Part shown: in pieces, positions 1-9,098 of the stretch
Layout of the letters: every line of letters starts with the position of its first letter
Position numbering within the stretch: the stretch's first letter is position 1
From: Exiguobacterium sp018617385
GTDB lineage: Bacteria > Bacillota > Bacilli > Exiguobacteriales > Exiguobacteriaceae
Length of the DNA stretch: 64,000 bases
Assembly (NCBI RefSeq): GCF_018617385.1
Contig: NZ_JACSKA010000003.1
Span: 248,001-312,000, forward strand
Reading direction: 5' to 3'
Program-made: the position numbers and the translations under genes
Notes under the pieces: generated by a model
What the model saw: only the letters and a program-made list of their open reading frames with translations
Told to the model about the DNA's origin: nothing
The model's database searches: none

Positions 1-750
1 CGATGCGATGGAAAGTCGCGAAATCAAACGTGTTTGACGACGTAGGAACGGTTGGACAAACAATAAAATCAATGCGGCGAATGAGGCGATGCTCATGATC
101 CACAAGAATTGAAGCATGTTGTTGTTCTGCCGCCATTCAGCATAGACTGCCTCTTTTTCGGACGCCATCAACTCACGATATTCTTCGAGCGCAGACTCTA
201 CCTCATCAATCGGTCCGAGGATGTCGATGCCGCGTTGCGGATTAAATTGGACGAGTCCTTGATCAATCAGGCGCTGAGCCGTCGGCAACTCGGCAATCGT
301 TTGGGCATCGATAAACGTCTCTGTGATTTCCCCATCTTGTTGCGCTTGGGCATATTCATACGTCACCGGAATGATCACATCATAGTAAAAGTCGTGGAAC
401 TGTTGAAGATCTTCTGCGAACAATTCTCCTTGGCGCGTCTGGACTTGTGTTTTGAACCAATTGATTTCCTGTTGGAACTTCGCCTCATTCGCACTTGAAC
501 GTTCGAGCGAAGCGGTGTCGCCGAACAAGAGATACCCTCGTGTATCATATTGGTCGGCCTGCCAGTCATCCCACATGGTCGTCAGGCGGTCGACGCGTTC
601 ATCTAGCTGACGCAATCTCGCCTCGTTCGCCTCCAATCGGTTCTCGATGTAGACATACGTCAACACCGATCCGACCAACGCAATGACGAGGAAGGAATAA
701 AGGACGACCATGATGTCGCGTCCGAGTTTTTGTTTAAACCACCTTTTCAC
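1..750 (-). CDS. Membrane sensor protein, probably histidine kinase (cut off at window edge)
   Basis: Partial gene: 250 residues are visible and the frame is open at base 1. It starts at GTG 748-750, with a GGAGG site 9 bases upstream, and overlaps the preceding response-regulator stop by 4 bases (GTGA), which indicates translational coupling. The N-terminus (MKRWFKQKLGRDIM) leads into a membrane segment at about residues 13-35. A predicted extracellular region of about 180 residues follows, rich in Gln and Glu and helical like CHASE3-type sensors, then a second membrane segment at about 216-238. Kinase domains would lie beyond the window, so the kinase call rests on this topology and on the adjacent receiver gene. 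Confidence 0.7.
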   Translation of the reverse strand, partial: MKRWFKQKLGRDIMVVLYSFLVIALVGSVLTYVYIENRLEANEARLRQLDERVDRLTTMWDDWQADQYDTRGYLLFGDTASLERSSANEAKFQQEINWFKTQVQTRQGELFAEDLQQFHDFYYDVIIPVTYEYAQAQQDGEITETFIDAQTIAELPTAQRLIDQGLVQFNPQRGIDILGPIDEVESALEEYRELMASEKEAVYAEWRQNNNMLQFLWIMSIASFAALILLFVQPFLRRQTRLISRLSIAS

Positions 751-1109
751 TTCACGATGCCTCCTATGATTTTGACGAGTTCAAGTGGGCTGAACGGTTT
801 AGAAATGAAGTAGTCGACACCAATCTCGTTCGCGCAATCACGGTCAGATTGTTGGCTTTTCGCTGTCAACATCATCACTTTCGTCTCTTGTCGCCCTGGT
901 AACTTCCGTACTTTTTCAATCACCTCAAGCCCTGTCATGCCGGGCATCATATGGTCCACAATGACCAAATCATAATCGTTCTCTTCAATCAATCGATAGG
1001 CCTCAATCCCATCTTGTGCCTCGTCGATGTCATATCCCTCATCTTCTAATGTATCCATAACGAGCATGCGTAGTACTTCTTCGTCTTCCGCAAGTAAGAT
1101 TTTAACCAT
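747..1109 (-). CDS. Single-domain response regulator (CheY-like receiver)
   Basis: A 120-residue stand-alone receiver domain with no output domain. The acidic pair is in LLAEDEE (about residues 7-11), the phospho-acceptor Asp in LVIVDHMMPGMTG (about residue 52), the conserved Thr in MMLTAKS and the Lys in FISKPFSP (about 105). It is the first gene of a pair with the overlapping sensor protein. Without a DNA-binding domain it probably acts by phosphotransfer or protein contact. The start ATG has an AGGAACAA-type ribosome site. Confidence 0.85.
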   Translation of the reverse strand: MVKILLAEDEEVLRMLVMDTLEDEGYDIDEAQDGIEAYRLIEENDYDLVIVDHMMPGMTGLEVIEKVRKLPGRQETKVMMLTAKSQQSDRDCANEIGVDYFISKPFSPLELVKIIGGIVK

Positions 1110-1172
1110 AATTGTTCCTCCATTTTTTATCCCATTTTTTTATTTTAACGGATTTGTAATTGTTACACAAAA

Positions 1173-1210
1173 TAAAAAGACGTACGAAACTCATCTTCGT
1201 ACGTCTTTTG
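1173..1210 (-). terminator. Terminator after the ABC exporter operon
   Basis: Perfect 14-base arms AAAAGACGTACGAA (1175-1188) and TTCGTACGTCTTTT (1196-1209) with a 7-base loop. On the minus strand the stem runs into a T-rich tract, so it ends the operon whose last gene stops at 1244. Confidence 0.85.
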
Positions 1211-1243
1211 CCTAATCCAATTGCCCTAAAACCTATATTCCAG

Positions 1244-3115
1244 TTATACGACTTCTTTTTCAGCGAACTGACTATTGTAAAGTTCTTCATAAAAACCACC
1301 CGCTTCAAGAAGCGATTCATGTGTTCCTTGCTCAATGACTCGTCCTTGGTCCATGACCAAAATCAAGTCTGCATCTTTGATGGTCGATAACCGGTGAGCG
1401 ATGACGAAACTTGTCCGTCCATTCATCAACCGTTTCATCGCTTGTTGAATCAAAATCTCAGTACGAGTATCCACACTCGACGTCGCTTCGTCTAAAATCA
1501 TGATCGGCGGATTCGCCAACACTGCTCGCGCGATGGTCAGTAATTGTTTTTGCCCTTGCGAAATGTTATTGGCCTCTTCATTCAACACGGTGTCGTATCC
1601 GTCTGGCAACGTTCGAATGAATGCATCCGCGTGCGCCGTTTTCGCCGCGTTGACGATTTCCGTCTCCGTCGCACCTGTTTTCCCATAGGCGATATTGTCG
1701 CGAATCGTTCCATTAAAGAGCCACGTGTCTTGTAAGACCATTCCGAACGTATGACGTAAATCTTGTCTCGACATTTTACGCGAGTCTTTTCCATCGATTA
1801 AAATTTCTCCCCCGTTCAACTCATAGAAGCGCATGAGGAGATTAATCAATGTCGTTTTGCCAGCGCCTGTCGGACCGACGATGGCCACCGTTTGGCCCGT
1901 CAACACATCGAGGTTCATATCTTGAATGAGTAGGTCGTCACCGTATCCGAAGTCGACATGACGGAACGTGACATTTCCTTCGGCACGTTCTAATTGATAG
2001 GTCGTCACATCTTTCACTTCTTCTTCTTCATCCAAAAGTTCAAATACACGTTCCGCCGCGGCAACTGTCGATTGGACGATGTTCGCGATATTCGCCGTCT
2101 GGGTGATCGGTTGGGTGAACTGACGAGTATAGGTGATAAACGCCTGAATATCCCCGATCGAGATGCTGCGTTGCGTGACCAAAATACCGCCGACCACACT
2201 AATCAACACATAGCTGATGTTCCCGATGAACATCGTCATCGGCATGATGATCCCAGAAATAAATTGCGCTTTCCGTCCTGCATCGTAAAGTTCCTCATTC
2301 ACATCGTCAAACTCGCGCACGGCTGTCTCTTCCCTACCAAACGCTTTGACGACCGCATGACCTGTATACATCTCTTCCACATGACCGTTCAGTCGCCCGA
2401 GGTGACGCTGTTGATCGGAAAAGTATTGTTGCGACCGTTTCAAAATCGGACGAATCGCAAAGATGGTGAGCGGAAGGGACACAAGAGAGATGACCGTCAA
2501 CAGAGGACTGATGGACAGCATCATAATTAAAATCCCAACGATAGTGACGATGGAAGTAATGAAAGACGTGACACTCTGTTGAAGCGTACTCCCAATCAAG
2601 TCGATGTCGTTCGTTACCCGACTCAATGTCTCCCCGTTCGAGCGTCCGTCATAATATTTGAGCGGAAGTCGTTCTAACTTTTTGTTCACGTCTTCTCGCA
2701 AATCATATACCGTTTTTTGGGCAACACCGGACATCAAATATTGTTGCACGTAGTTGAATAGACTACTGATGACGTAAAGACCCGCGAGGAGCGATAAAAT
2801 TTGTCCGATCCTCGTGAAATCAATCTCCGCGCCCGGTACTCCCGTAAATTTCGCATACGCCCCTTCAAACAGTTCGGTGATGGCGATTCCCATGATTTTC
2901 GGACCGGCAATCATAAAGATCGTACTTAAAATCGCCGCGACGAACACAGCAATCAATGTGTTTCGACGTGGTTTCAAATAGGCAAGTAGACGACGGAACG
3001 TGACTTTGAATGCTTTTGGCTTTTCGCCCATCATCATCATATTTCCACCGCCCGGACCTCCTGGACCACCGTGTCCCCCATGAGTTTGTCGCGTGTTTGC
3101 TTGTTTCTCACTCAT
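1244..3115 (-). CDS. ABC multidrug exporter subunit with intact catalytic Glu (YfiC/BmrD-like)
   Basis: A 623-residue half-transporter: Gly/Met-rich N-terminal tail, six membrane segments at about 50-340, then a nucleotide-binding domain. Walker A is GPTGAGKT and Walker B is ILDEATSSVD, with the catalytic Glu present. The signature is ISQGQ instead of LSGGQ. It overlaps the upstream partner gene by 4 bases (ATGA) and follows a good GAGGAGG site. Together the two form a heterodimeric exporter. The pattern (good Walker B here, good signature in the partner) is that of asymmetric exporters such as BmrCD and TM287/288. Substrate is unknown; drugs or lipophiles are likely given the MarR gene upstream. 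Confidence 0.88.
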   Translation of the reverse strand: MSEKQANTRQTHGGHGGPGGPGGGNMMMMGEKPKAFKVTFRRLLAYLKPRRNTLIAVFVAAILSTIFMIAGPKIMGIAITELFEGAYAKFTGVPGAEIDFTRIGQILSLLAGLYVISSLFNYVQQYLMSGVAQKTVYDLREDVNKKLERLPLKYYDGRSNGETLSRVTNDIDLIGSTLQQSVTSFITSIVTIVGILIMMLSISPLLTVISLVSLPLTIFAIRPILKRSQQYFSDQQRHLGRLNGHVEEMYTGHAVVKAFGREETAVREFDDVNEELYDAGRKAQFISGIIMPMTMFIGNISYVLISVVGGILVTQRSISIGDIQAFITYTRQFTQPITQTANIANIVQSTVAAAERVFELLDEEEEVKDVTTYQLERAEGNVTFRHVDFGYGDDLLIQDMNLDVLTGQTVAIVGPTGAGKTTLINLLMRFYELNGGEILIDGKDSRKMSRQDLRHTFGMVLQDTWLFNGTIRDNIAYGKTGATETEIVNAAKTAHADAFIRTLPDGYDTVLNEEANNISQGQKQLLTIARAVLANPPIMILDEATSSVDTRTEILIQQAMKRLMNGRTSFVIAHRLSTIKDADLILVMDQGRVIEQGTHESLLEAGGFYEELYNSQFAEKEVV

Positions 3116-4836
3116 GCGATTTCCTCCTCAGACAATTGCGATTTCACGATTTCTTGATAGACCGCATTCGTCGCAAATAATTCCTCGTGTGTCCCGATTC
3201 CTGCAACGGCTCCTTCTTCTAGAACGATGATTCGATCGGCGTCCATGATCGTACTGACACGTTGCGCAACAATCAGTACCGTCGCATCTTTCGTCTCTTC
3301 TTTCAATGCTTTGCGAAGAGCGGCATCCGTTTTAAAATCAAGTGCCGAGAAACTATCGTCGAACACATATAAATCCGGTTTTCGAACGAGTGCTCGCGCA
3401 ATCGACAGACGTTGTTTTTGACCACCCGACACGTTTGACCCACCTTGTTCGATCACAGCCTCATATCTGTCTGGCATTTTCTCGATAAAGTCATTTGCCT
3501 GCGCGATGGAGGCGGCATGAGCGACCTCTTCCGCTGTTGCATCGGCCTTCCCATATCGAATGTTCTCCGCAATCGTACCTGTGAAGAGCAACGCTTTTTG
3601 AGGAACGAACCCAATCTTCGAACGAAGTTCTTCTTGAGGGACCGCTTGAACATCGACACCGTTCACACGAATTGTCCCAGACGTCACGTCGTAAAATCTT
3701 GGAATCAAATTGACGAGTGTCGATTTACCAGACCCCGTACCTCCAATCACCGCTGTGACCTCCCCTGGTTTCGCCGAAAAACTCACATTGGATAATGCTG
3801 GTTCTTCAGCCCCCGGATAAAAGAAAGTGACGTGATCAAACTCGAGTGTCCCTTTCTCGACGTCCGCGGTCTTTGTCCCGTCATCAATCAGTGAGGGGGT
3901 CATCTCGAGCACCTCGTTGATCCGGTTGGCAGACACTGAGGCCCGAGGAACCATGATGAACATGACTGAGGCCATGACGAGTGCGAACATGATTTGCATG
4001 ACGTATTGGATGAACGCCATTAAATCTCCGATTTGCATCGCACCGTTATCAATCCGAATCCCTCCGAACCAAATGACACCGACGACGGTCAAGTTCATCA
4101 CGAGCATCATGACCGGCATGAGGAACGCCATGATTTGGTTCACTTTGATTGAGACGTCCGTCAACCGTTCATTCGCCTCCGTCAATCGAACCTGTTCTTC
4201 TTTTTCACGGTTAAATGCCCGAATGACACGGATGCCCGTCAAATTTTCTCGGAGAACAAGATTGAGTCGATCCAATCGCTTCTGTACCTTTTTAAACAAC
4301 GGCATCGCCTTCCAAAAAATGAGGAAAATCGAGAGGACGAGTACCGGCATGGCGGCAACAATGACAAGAGACAACTTTGCGTCCTTCGAGGTCGCCATGA
4401 TCAATCCACCGACAAACATGATTGGCGCACTCACGACCATCCGTAGCATCATGATGATGACTTGCTGGACTTGCGTGATGTCGTTTGTCGTCCGGGTGAT
4501 GAGTGAAGCCGTCCCGACACGATCGAACTCTTCAAGTGAGAAACGTTCCACATGATTGAACACGCGTCTTCGCAAATCACGACCAAATCCCATCGCCGCC
4601 TTTGAAGAATAAAAGCTGGCTACAACGGCAGCAAGGGCTCCAAGTCCCGTGACACCTAGCATGATTCCGCCCATTCGCCAAATGTAGCCGGTATCGCCCG
4701 TCACGACCCCATTATCGATAATGTCCGCCATCAACGTCGGTAAAAATAAATCTGCTAACGACTGCGCGAACACAAACAATAAAACCATCAGAACAGCCCA
4801 TTTATAAGTAACGAGACGTTTCAATAACTTAATCAT
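3112..4836 (-). CDS. ABC multidrug exporter subunit with degenerate Walker B (YfiB/BmrC-like)
   Basis: A 574-residue partner half-transporter. I place the start at ATG 4834-4836 (MIKLLKRLVTYKW), behind an AAGGAG site, rather than 36 bases upstream. This overlaps the marR gene by 8 bases and gives the usual family length. Six membrane segments come first, then an ATPase domain with Walker A GGTGSGKS and a canonical-type signature VSGGQ. Walker B reads VFDDSFSALD, so the catalytic Glu is Asp. It would form the degenerate site with the ISQGQ signature of the second subunit. Confidence 0.88.
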   Translation of the reverse strand: MIKLLKRLVTYKWAVLMVLLFVFAQSLADLFLPTLMADIIDNGVVTGDTGYIWRMGGIMLGVTGLGALAAVVASFYSSKAAMGFGRDLRRRVFNHVERFSLEEFDRVGTASLITRTTNDITQVQQVIIMMLRMVVSAPIMFVGGLIMATSKDAKLSLVIVAAMPVLVLSIFLIFWKAMPLFKKVQKRLDRLNLVLRENLTGIRVIRAFNREKEEQVRLTEANERLTDVSIKVNQIMAFLMPVMMLVMNLTVVGVIWFGGIRIDNGAMQIGDLMAFIQYVMQIMFALVMASVMFIMVPRASVSANRINEVLEMTPSLIDDGTKTADVEKGTLEFDHVTFFYPGAEEPALSNVSFSAKPGEVTAVIGGTGSGKSTLVNLIPRFYDVTSGTIRVNGVDVQAVPQEELRSKIGFVPQKALLFTGTIAENIRYGKADATAEEVAHAASIAQANDFIEKMPDRYEAVIEQGGSNVSGGQKQRLSIARALVRKPDLYVFDDSFSALDFKTDAALRKALKEETKDATVLIVAQRVSTIMDADRIIVLEEGAVAGIGTHEELFATNAVYQEIVKSQLSEEEIA

Positions 4837-5311
4837 GTCGACACACTCCTTCACAATCTGTGAACCCTTCATTCAATCCATCCGCAATATGTTGATGGGC
4901 TGTCAGCATATGATGATACGTATCCTCATCGAGACGAGACAAAATTTGATTCAATTGATATTCCGTTCCTTCTTCTTGTTGCTCAATCTCTTCAATCAAA
5001 CGTTTGCCCGATTGGTCAATCGTCAACACAACCTCTCGCCGATTATCCGGGTTGATATCCCGACGAATCAAACCCTTCTCCACGAGACCATCTAACGATT
5101 GACTCAACGTGCTCTTTGGCATTCTCGTTCGCTGAACCAATTCTTTTTGCGTAATCGCACCCTGTTCATTCAACATCATCAGACCGTGAAGTTGAGGCAA
5201 TGTAAGATCGTTTTGTTGCGCCGTCTGATGCATGAGACGAATCAGGACACGTTGCACACGCCAAAATGATTGCATCATCTCCCGTGCTCGATTTGTATTT
5301 GTCTCGGTCAT
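4829..5311 (-). CDS. MarR-family transcriptional regulator of the exporter operon
   Basis: 160 residues. Start ATG 5309-5311 is preferred because the AAGGAGTG site lies 9 bases upstream; an ATG 6 bases further up is too close to it. The winged-helix core is visible: LTLPQLHGLMMLNE, then ITQKELVQRTRMPKSTLSQSL (recognition helix) and a wing with RRDINPDNRREVVLTI. It is the first gene of the exporter operon and very probably autoregulates through the palindrome in its promoter region (5341-5364), with ligand binding releasing repression. That ligand cannot be told from sequence. Confidence 0.85.
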   Translation of the reverse strand: MTETNTNRAREMMQSFWRVQRVLIRLMHQTAQQNDLTLPQLHGLMMLNEQGAITQKELVQRTRMPKSTLSQSLDGLVEKGLIRRDINPDNRREVVLTIDQSGKRLIEEIEQQEEGTEYQLNQILSRLDEDTYHHMLTAHQHIADGLNEGFTDCEGVCRHD

Positions 5312-5340
5312 CCTCATTCACTCCTTTATCGTTCCGTATC

Positions 5341-5364
5341 GAATTGTTCTATATGGAACAATTC
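5341..5364. promoter_or_regulatory. Palindromic operator candidate for the MarR regulator
   Basis: Perfect inverted repeat GAATTGTTC - 6 bases - GAACAATTC, 30 bases upstream of the marR start, in AT-rich promoter-like DNA. Arm length and spacing suit a MarR dimer. Binding is an inference. Confidence 0.6.
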
Positions 5365-5435
5365 TTTATATAAAATAAATTACTCCTCTCCAACTTGGTT
5401 GTCAACGAAATCGAATGTGAATGTGCACATAAGAA

Positions 5436-5467
5436 AAGAGCAATGTCCTATAACTGACATCGCTCTT
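5436..5467 (-). terminator. addA terminator
   Basis: Arms AAGAGCAATGTC (5436-5447) and GACATCGCTCTT (5456-5467), with one G-U pair and an 8-base loop. On the minus strand it is followed by TTTTCTT. It lies just after the addA stop at 5481. Confidence 0.75.
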
Positions 5468-5480
5468 CATTTATTCACAT

Positions 5481-8400
5481 TTATTTAGTCGACACGGTCA
5501 CGATTTCTTGCAGATCAAGTGAGTAAATCAAAGTCCGCTCGACTTGGATATTCCAAATCGTCTCGATTGCCTCTCGATATAATTGTAATTGAATCGCATA
5601 TCGCTCTCGTAACCGCTCATGTGCGCCTTCCCGGGAATCGGATAGATGCGTGACAGCATCCGATTTGTAATCCAGGAGCACATACGAGTCCCCATCGAAA
5701 TACAGACAATCGATAATCCCTTGGATCAAGACATGCTCATCCGTAAAGTGTCCATCCGGATTGACGCGTTCGGCCGGCACCGTGTAGGTGAAAGGTAGCT
5801 CTCGCCATGCCGTCCCGCGCTCCAGTGCATCGGCGAGCGCTTGACCAACTTCCGTTTGGAAAAACATCTCGATATCCGGGATGGCGAGGCGTGCTGTCTC
5901 TGCCTCGACCGGACTGAGCATCCCTTGCATTTCCCATTGATTGATTTGGTCGACAATCGGTTGGTTCGGGTCGGCCAATTGGAAAATCAAGTGTAACGTC
6001 GTCCCGCGCTCCGCACCGGTCTGTTTGACTTGACGCCATTTCGGTTCGCGATAAGGAGTATCGATCGGACGTACCGGATCTTCGAAGGCGGCTTGTTCGA
6101 GTTGCATCGCCCGCTTTAATTCGGTCACCGTCTGTTTCGCCGCCGTACGCACCGCATCCCGTGCTGGGTATTCGTAGGTCAAAGCCCGCTTAACGGCACG
6201 AATCGTTTCCTCTTCATTTTGAATGGGAAAATCGATTGCTTCAAATCGCTGGACGTGGTGCAACTGTGCCATCATCTCTTGAAGGGTCGCAATCTCCGCA
6301 AGGTCCGCTTCTCCGATGACACGGTAAACCCATGAAGTCGACTCTTGGAAAGTAGAGGGAACCGTGAAGCCGAATGATTCGATAAACGAAGTGGCACTCG
6401 GTAGGCGTAAGAGCGCCGGTGCAATCCAGTCGAGATACGTTTTTGCCTCTCGCCTCGCCTCACTCGCCAATCGATCTCCAGATTGACCGACCTGAAGCCA
6501 CTGCTGAAGGTGTTTGAGTGGTTCGCCTACCGTTCCCACGAGAATCAATTTTTCTTTCGCTCGTGTCAGGGCCACATAAAGGACGCGCATCTCTTCCGCT
6601 TTCATCGTCGCATCTAAATCACGTCGAATCATCTCTTTCACGAACGTCTCCGATTTCGTACGTGTCACGACGTCAATCGCATCAAGCGAGATGCCATACT
6701 GTTTGTGGAAAATGACACGTTGCATTTGATCGCGTTTATTGAATTGTTTTCCGAGTTGAGCAACAATCGTGACCGGAAACTCGAGACCTTTCGACTTGTG
6801 CACGGTCATGATCCGAACGACGTTCTCCTCGTCCCCGAGTGACCGCGCCTCTGACAAATCTTCACCGGTGTCCTGTAGACGGTCCATCACGCGTAAGAAG
6901 CGATAGAGTCCTCGATAGCCACTACGTTCATAGGCGAGTGCCCGGTCATAAAGTGCCTTCAGGTTTTCCTGTCGCCCTTTTCCTCCAGGTAATCCACCTG
7001 AGAAGTCATAAAACCCGGTGTCATTGAATAATTGTTGAATCAATTCCGACAAGCTATGATTTCGTGCATAAGTGCGCCAACGGGAGAGACGGTCAAGCAT
7101 GTCGCCACATTTCATCCCAAGCTCATCATCGTCATCCGCTTTCGCCTTGAGCGCCTCATAGAATGAATCCTCTGATTCAAGTCGAATCCGTGCCAATTCA
7201 CTATCATCGAAACGGAACATCGGAGAACGCAGCGCGCCGGCAAGTGGGATGTCTTGAAGCGGGTTATCAATCACTTTCAAAAGTGCCAGGATCATCCGAA
7301 TCTCGGTCGCTTGAAAATATCCGCCATCCGAGTCGGTGTAGGCCGGAATATTGTACTGTGTCAAAATATCCATCAATTGCTCCACACGTTCCTTTTTCGA
7401 ACGTACGAGAATCACGATATCGCGATATTCACAGTTTCGGAGTTGACCGGTGGATTCATCCGTCACTTTAAACGGTTCGTCTCCCGATACGAGTTCTAAG
7501 ATGCGCGTAGCGATCGCCCGTCCTTCTACTTCTTGCTTCGATAACTCACGACTCGCCCCATCGACTAAAATAAACTCAGGGTCCGCCGGAATCGGTTCAT
7601 ACTCACGTCCAGGAACAAGTTGTGCCGCCTCATCATATGCGATTTCGCCGACCTCTTCGTCCATGAGTTGGACGAACAAATCATTGATTCCGTAGAGGAC
7701 TTCGGAACGACTTCGGAAATTTTGAGAGAGGTCGATCCGCTTCCCTGTGTTCGCCTGTCTAAAGCGCGTCGCCTTATCGATGAAGAGACCCGGTTCGGCA
7801 TGGCGGAATCGATAAATCGATTGTTTGATGTCGCCCACCATAAATAAATTCCCGATTTCTTCTCGTTCATTCGCGACCAGATTGATGATCGTTTCTTGAA
7901 TCTCGTTCGTATCTTGATATTCATCAACGAGTACCTCAGCGAAGCGTTCTTTATAAAGCGCCGCAACATCGGACGGTCCCCCATCTTGTCGTAAAATGGC
8001 GAGCGCATAATGTTCCAAGTCACTGAAGTCGACAAAAGCACGGTCGCGCTTCGCTTGCTCATAGGCTTGGCCGAACGCACGGACCGTTCGAACGAGGGTT
8101 TCAACGAGCGGTTGTTGCATCGAGACGCTTTCCAATAAGTCCGCCCCGCTGACTCGAGCCTGTTCCACCGCTGCCGTCAATTTTTTCTTCGCTTGGTCGT
8201 AAGCTGGTTTAAGGACCTCGTGGTAAATCTGGTGCTCCTCTTTTTTCGGAACAGCCTTCATCGTGCCAAACTTCATCGCACGAGCCGCCGTCTCGAGTTC
8301 ACTCCAGACAATGGTCTCCCCTTCAAGCTGTTCGAACGGAAAAATCGCTTGCCGGATGTTTTCAGACTGTGGCTCATACCCGGCGACCCGAATCTCCGCT

Positions 8401-9098
8401 TCAAGTTTCCGAAGATCCCGTACGGCTTTTTCGATGTCATGCCAGAGCATCTGTCCAAACTCAATCAAGATTGCTTCCTCATCAGGATCTTCTCCGAACG
8501 TATACATGGAAACGAGTTTGTCTAAATAAGCATCAGGATTTGGGAGAGTGCGCGCATAGTGATATAAGCCAAGAATCAAATCCTCGATTTCACTGTCACC
8601 ACGGTCTGACGTATACGCATCGACAAGAGCGAAGAAGTCGGTATCCTGTTTCCCGTACTCTTCCTCAAGCACTTCTTCTAAGACATCATCCTGCAACAGG
8701 ACGAGGTCACGTTCTTCCGCAATCTTAAACGCCGGATCCAAATCTAATAGGTAGTAGTTCTCACGAATCACCTCTAAACAGAATGAATGGATGGTCGTAA
8801 TGAGTGCGCGGTTCAACATTTGCCGCTGTTTTCGGACATATTCATTTGTCGGGTCGTCGCGTAACGCCTCTTCAAGTGCCTTTGCGATTCGTCGTTTCAT
8901 CTCTGCCGCTGCCGCGTTCGTAAAGGTGACGACGAGCATCCGGTCTGCCGTGAGTTCATCCGTTTCATCCAGCAATCGACTAGACAACCGCTCGACGAGG
9001 ACTGCCGTCTTTCCGGACCCTGCCGCAGCCGAGACGAGCACGTGACTCCCTCTCGCTTCAATCGCGGCGAACTGATCATTCGTCCATTTCACGGTCAT
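5481..9098 (-). CDS. addA: ATP-dependent helicase/nuclease subunit A
   Basis: 1205 residues, the usual AddA length. It is the UvrD-like 3'-5' helicase plus RecB-type nuclease subunit of the AddAB enzyme, which resects double-strand breaks and is modulated at Chi-type sites. Walker A is AAAGSGKTA near residue 26, Walker B is VLVDEYQDTNE, helicase motif III-like GDIKQSIYRFR follows, and the late helicase motif is VLYVALTRAKEKL. The C-terminal nuclease motif LLDYKSD is at about residue 1143. The start follows GGAGGCG and overlaps addB by 23 bases, so the two are translationally coupled. Confidence 0.97.
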   Translation of the reverse strand: MTVKWTNDQFAAIEARGSHVLVSAAAGSGKTAVLVERLSSRLLDETDELTADRMLVVTFTNAAAAEMKRRIAKALEEALRDDPTNEYVRKQRQMLNRALITTIHSFCLEVIRENYYLLDLDPAFKIAEERDLVLLQDDVLEEVLEEEYGKQDTDFFALVDAYTSDRGDSEIEDLILGLYHYARTLPNPDAYLDKLVSMYTFGEDPDEEAILIEFGQMLWHDIEKAVRDLRKLEAEIRVAGYEPQSENIRQAIFPFEQLEGETIVWSELETAARAMKFGTMKAVPKKEEHQIYHEVLKPAYDQAKKKLTAAVEQARVSGADLLESVSMQQPLVETLVRTVRAFGQAYEQAKRDRAFVDFSDLEHYALAILRQDGGPSDVAALYKERFAEVLVDEYQDTNEIQETIINLVANEREEIGNLFMVGDIKQSIYRFRHAEPGLFIDKATRFRQANTGKRIDLSQNFRSRSEVLYGINDLFVQLMDEEVGEIAYDEAAQLVPGREYEPIPADPEFILVDGASRELSKQEVEGRAIATRILELVSGDEPFKVTDESTGQLRNCEYRDIVILVRSKKERVEQLMDILTQYNIPAYTDSDGGYFQATEIRMILALLKVIDNPLQDIPLAGALRSPMFRFDDSELARIRLESEDSFYEALKAKADDDDELGMKCGDMLDRLSRWRTYARNHSLSELIQQLFNDTGFYDFSGGLPGGKGRQENLKALYDRALAYERSGYRGLYRFLRVMDRLQDTGEDLSEARSLGDEENVVRIMTVHKSKGLEFPVTIVAQLGKQFNKRDQMQRVIFHKQYGISLDAIDVVTRTKSETFVKEMIRRDLDATMKAEEMRVLYVALTRAKEKLILVGTVGEPLKHLQQWLQVGQSGDRLASEARREAKTYLDWIAPALLRLPSATSFIESFGFTVPSTFQESTSWVYRVIGEADLAEIATLQEMMAQLHHVQRFEAIDFPIQNEEETIRAVKRALTYEYPARDAVRTAAKQTVTELKRAMQLEQAAFEDPVRPIDTPYREPKWRQVKQTGAERGTTLHLIFQLADPNQPIVDQINQWEMQGMLSPVEAETARLAIPDIEMFFQTEVGQALADALERGTAWRELPFTYTVPAERVNPDGHFTDEHVLIQGIIDCLYFDGDSYVLLDYKSDAVTHLSDSREGAHERLRERYAIQLQLYREAIETIWNIQVERTLIYSLDLQEIVTVSTK

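Noticed and set aside
1994..2530. 178-codon plus-strand frame within the ABC exporter
   Set aside because: Shadow of the real gene: His/Arg-rich composition and no ribosome site.
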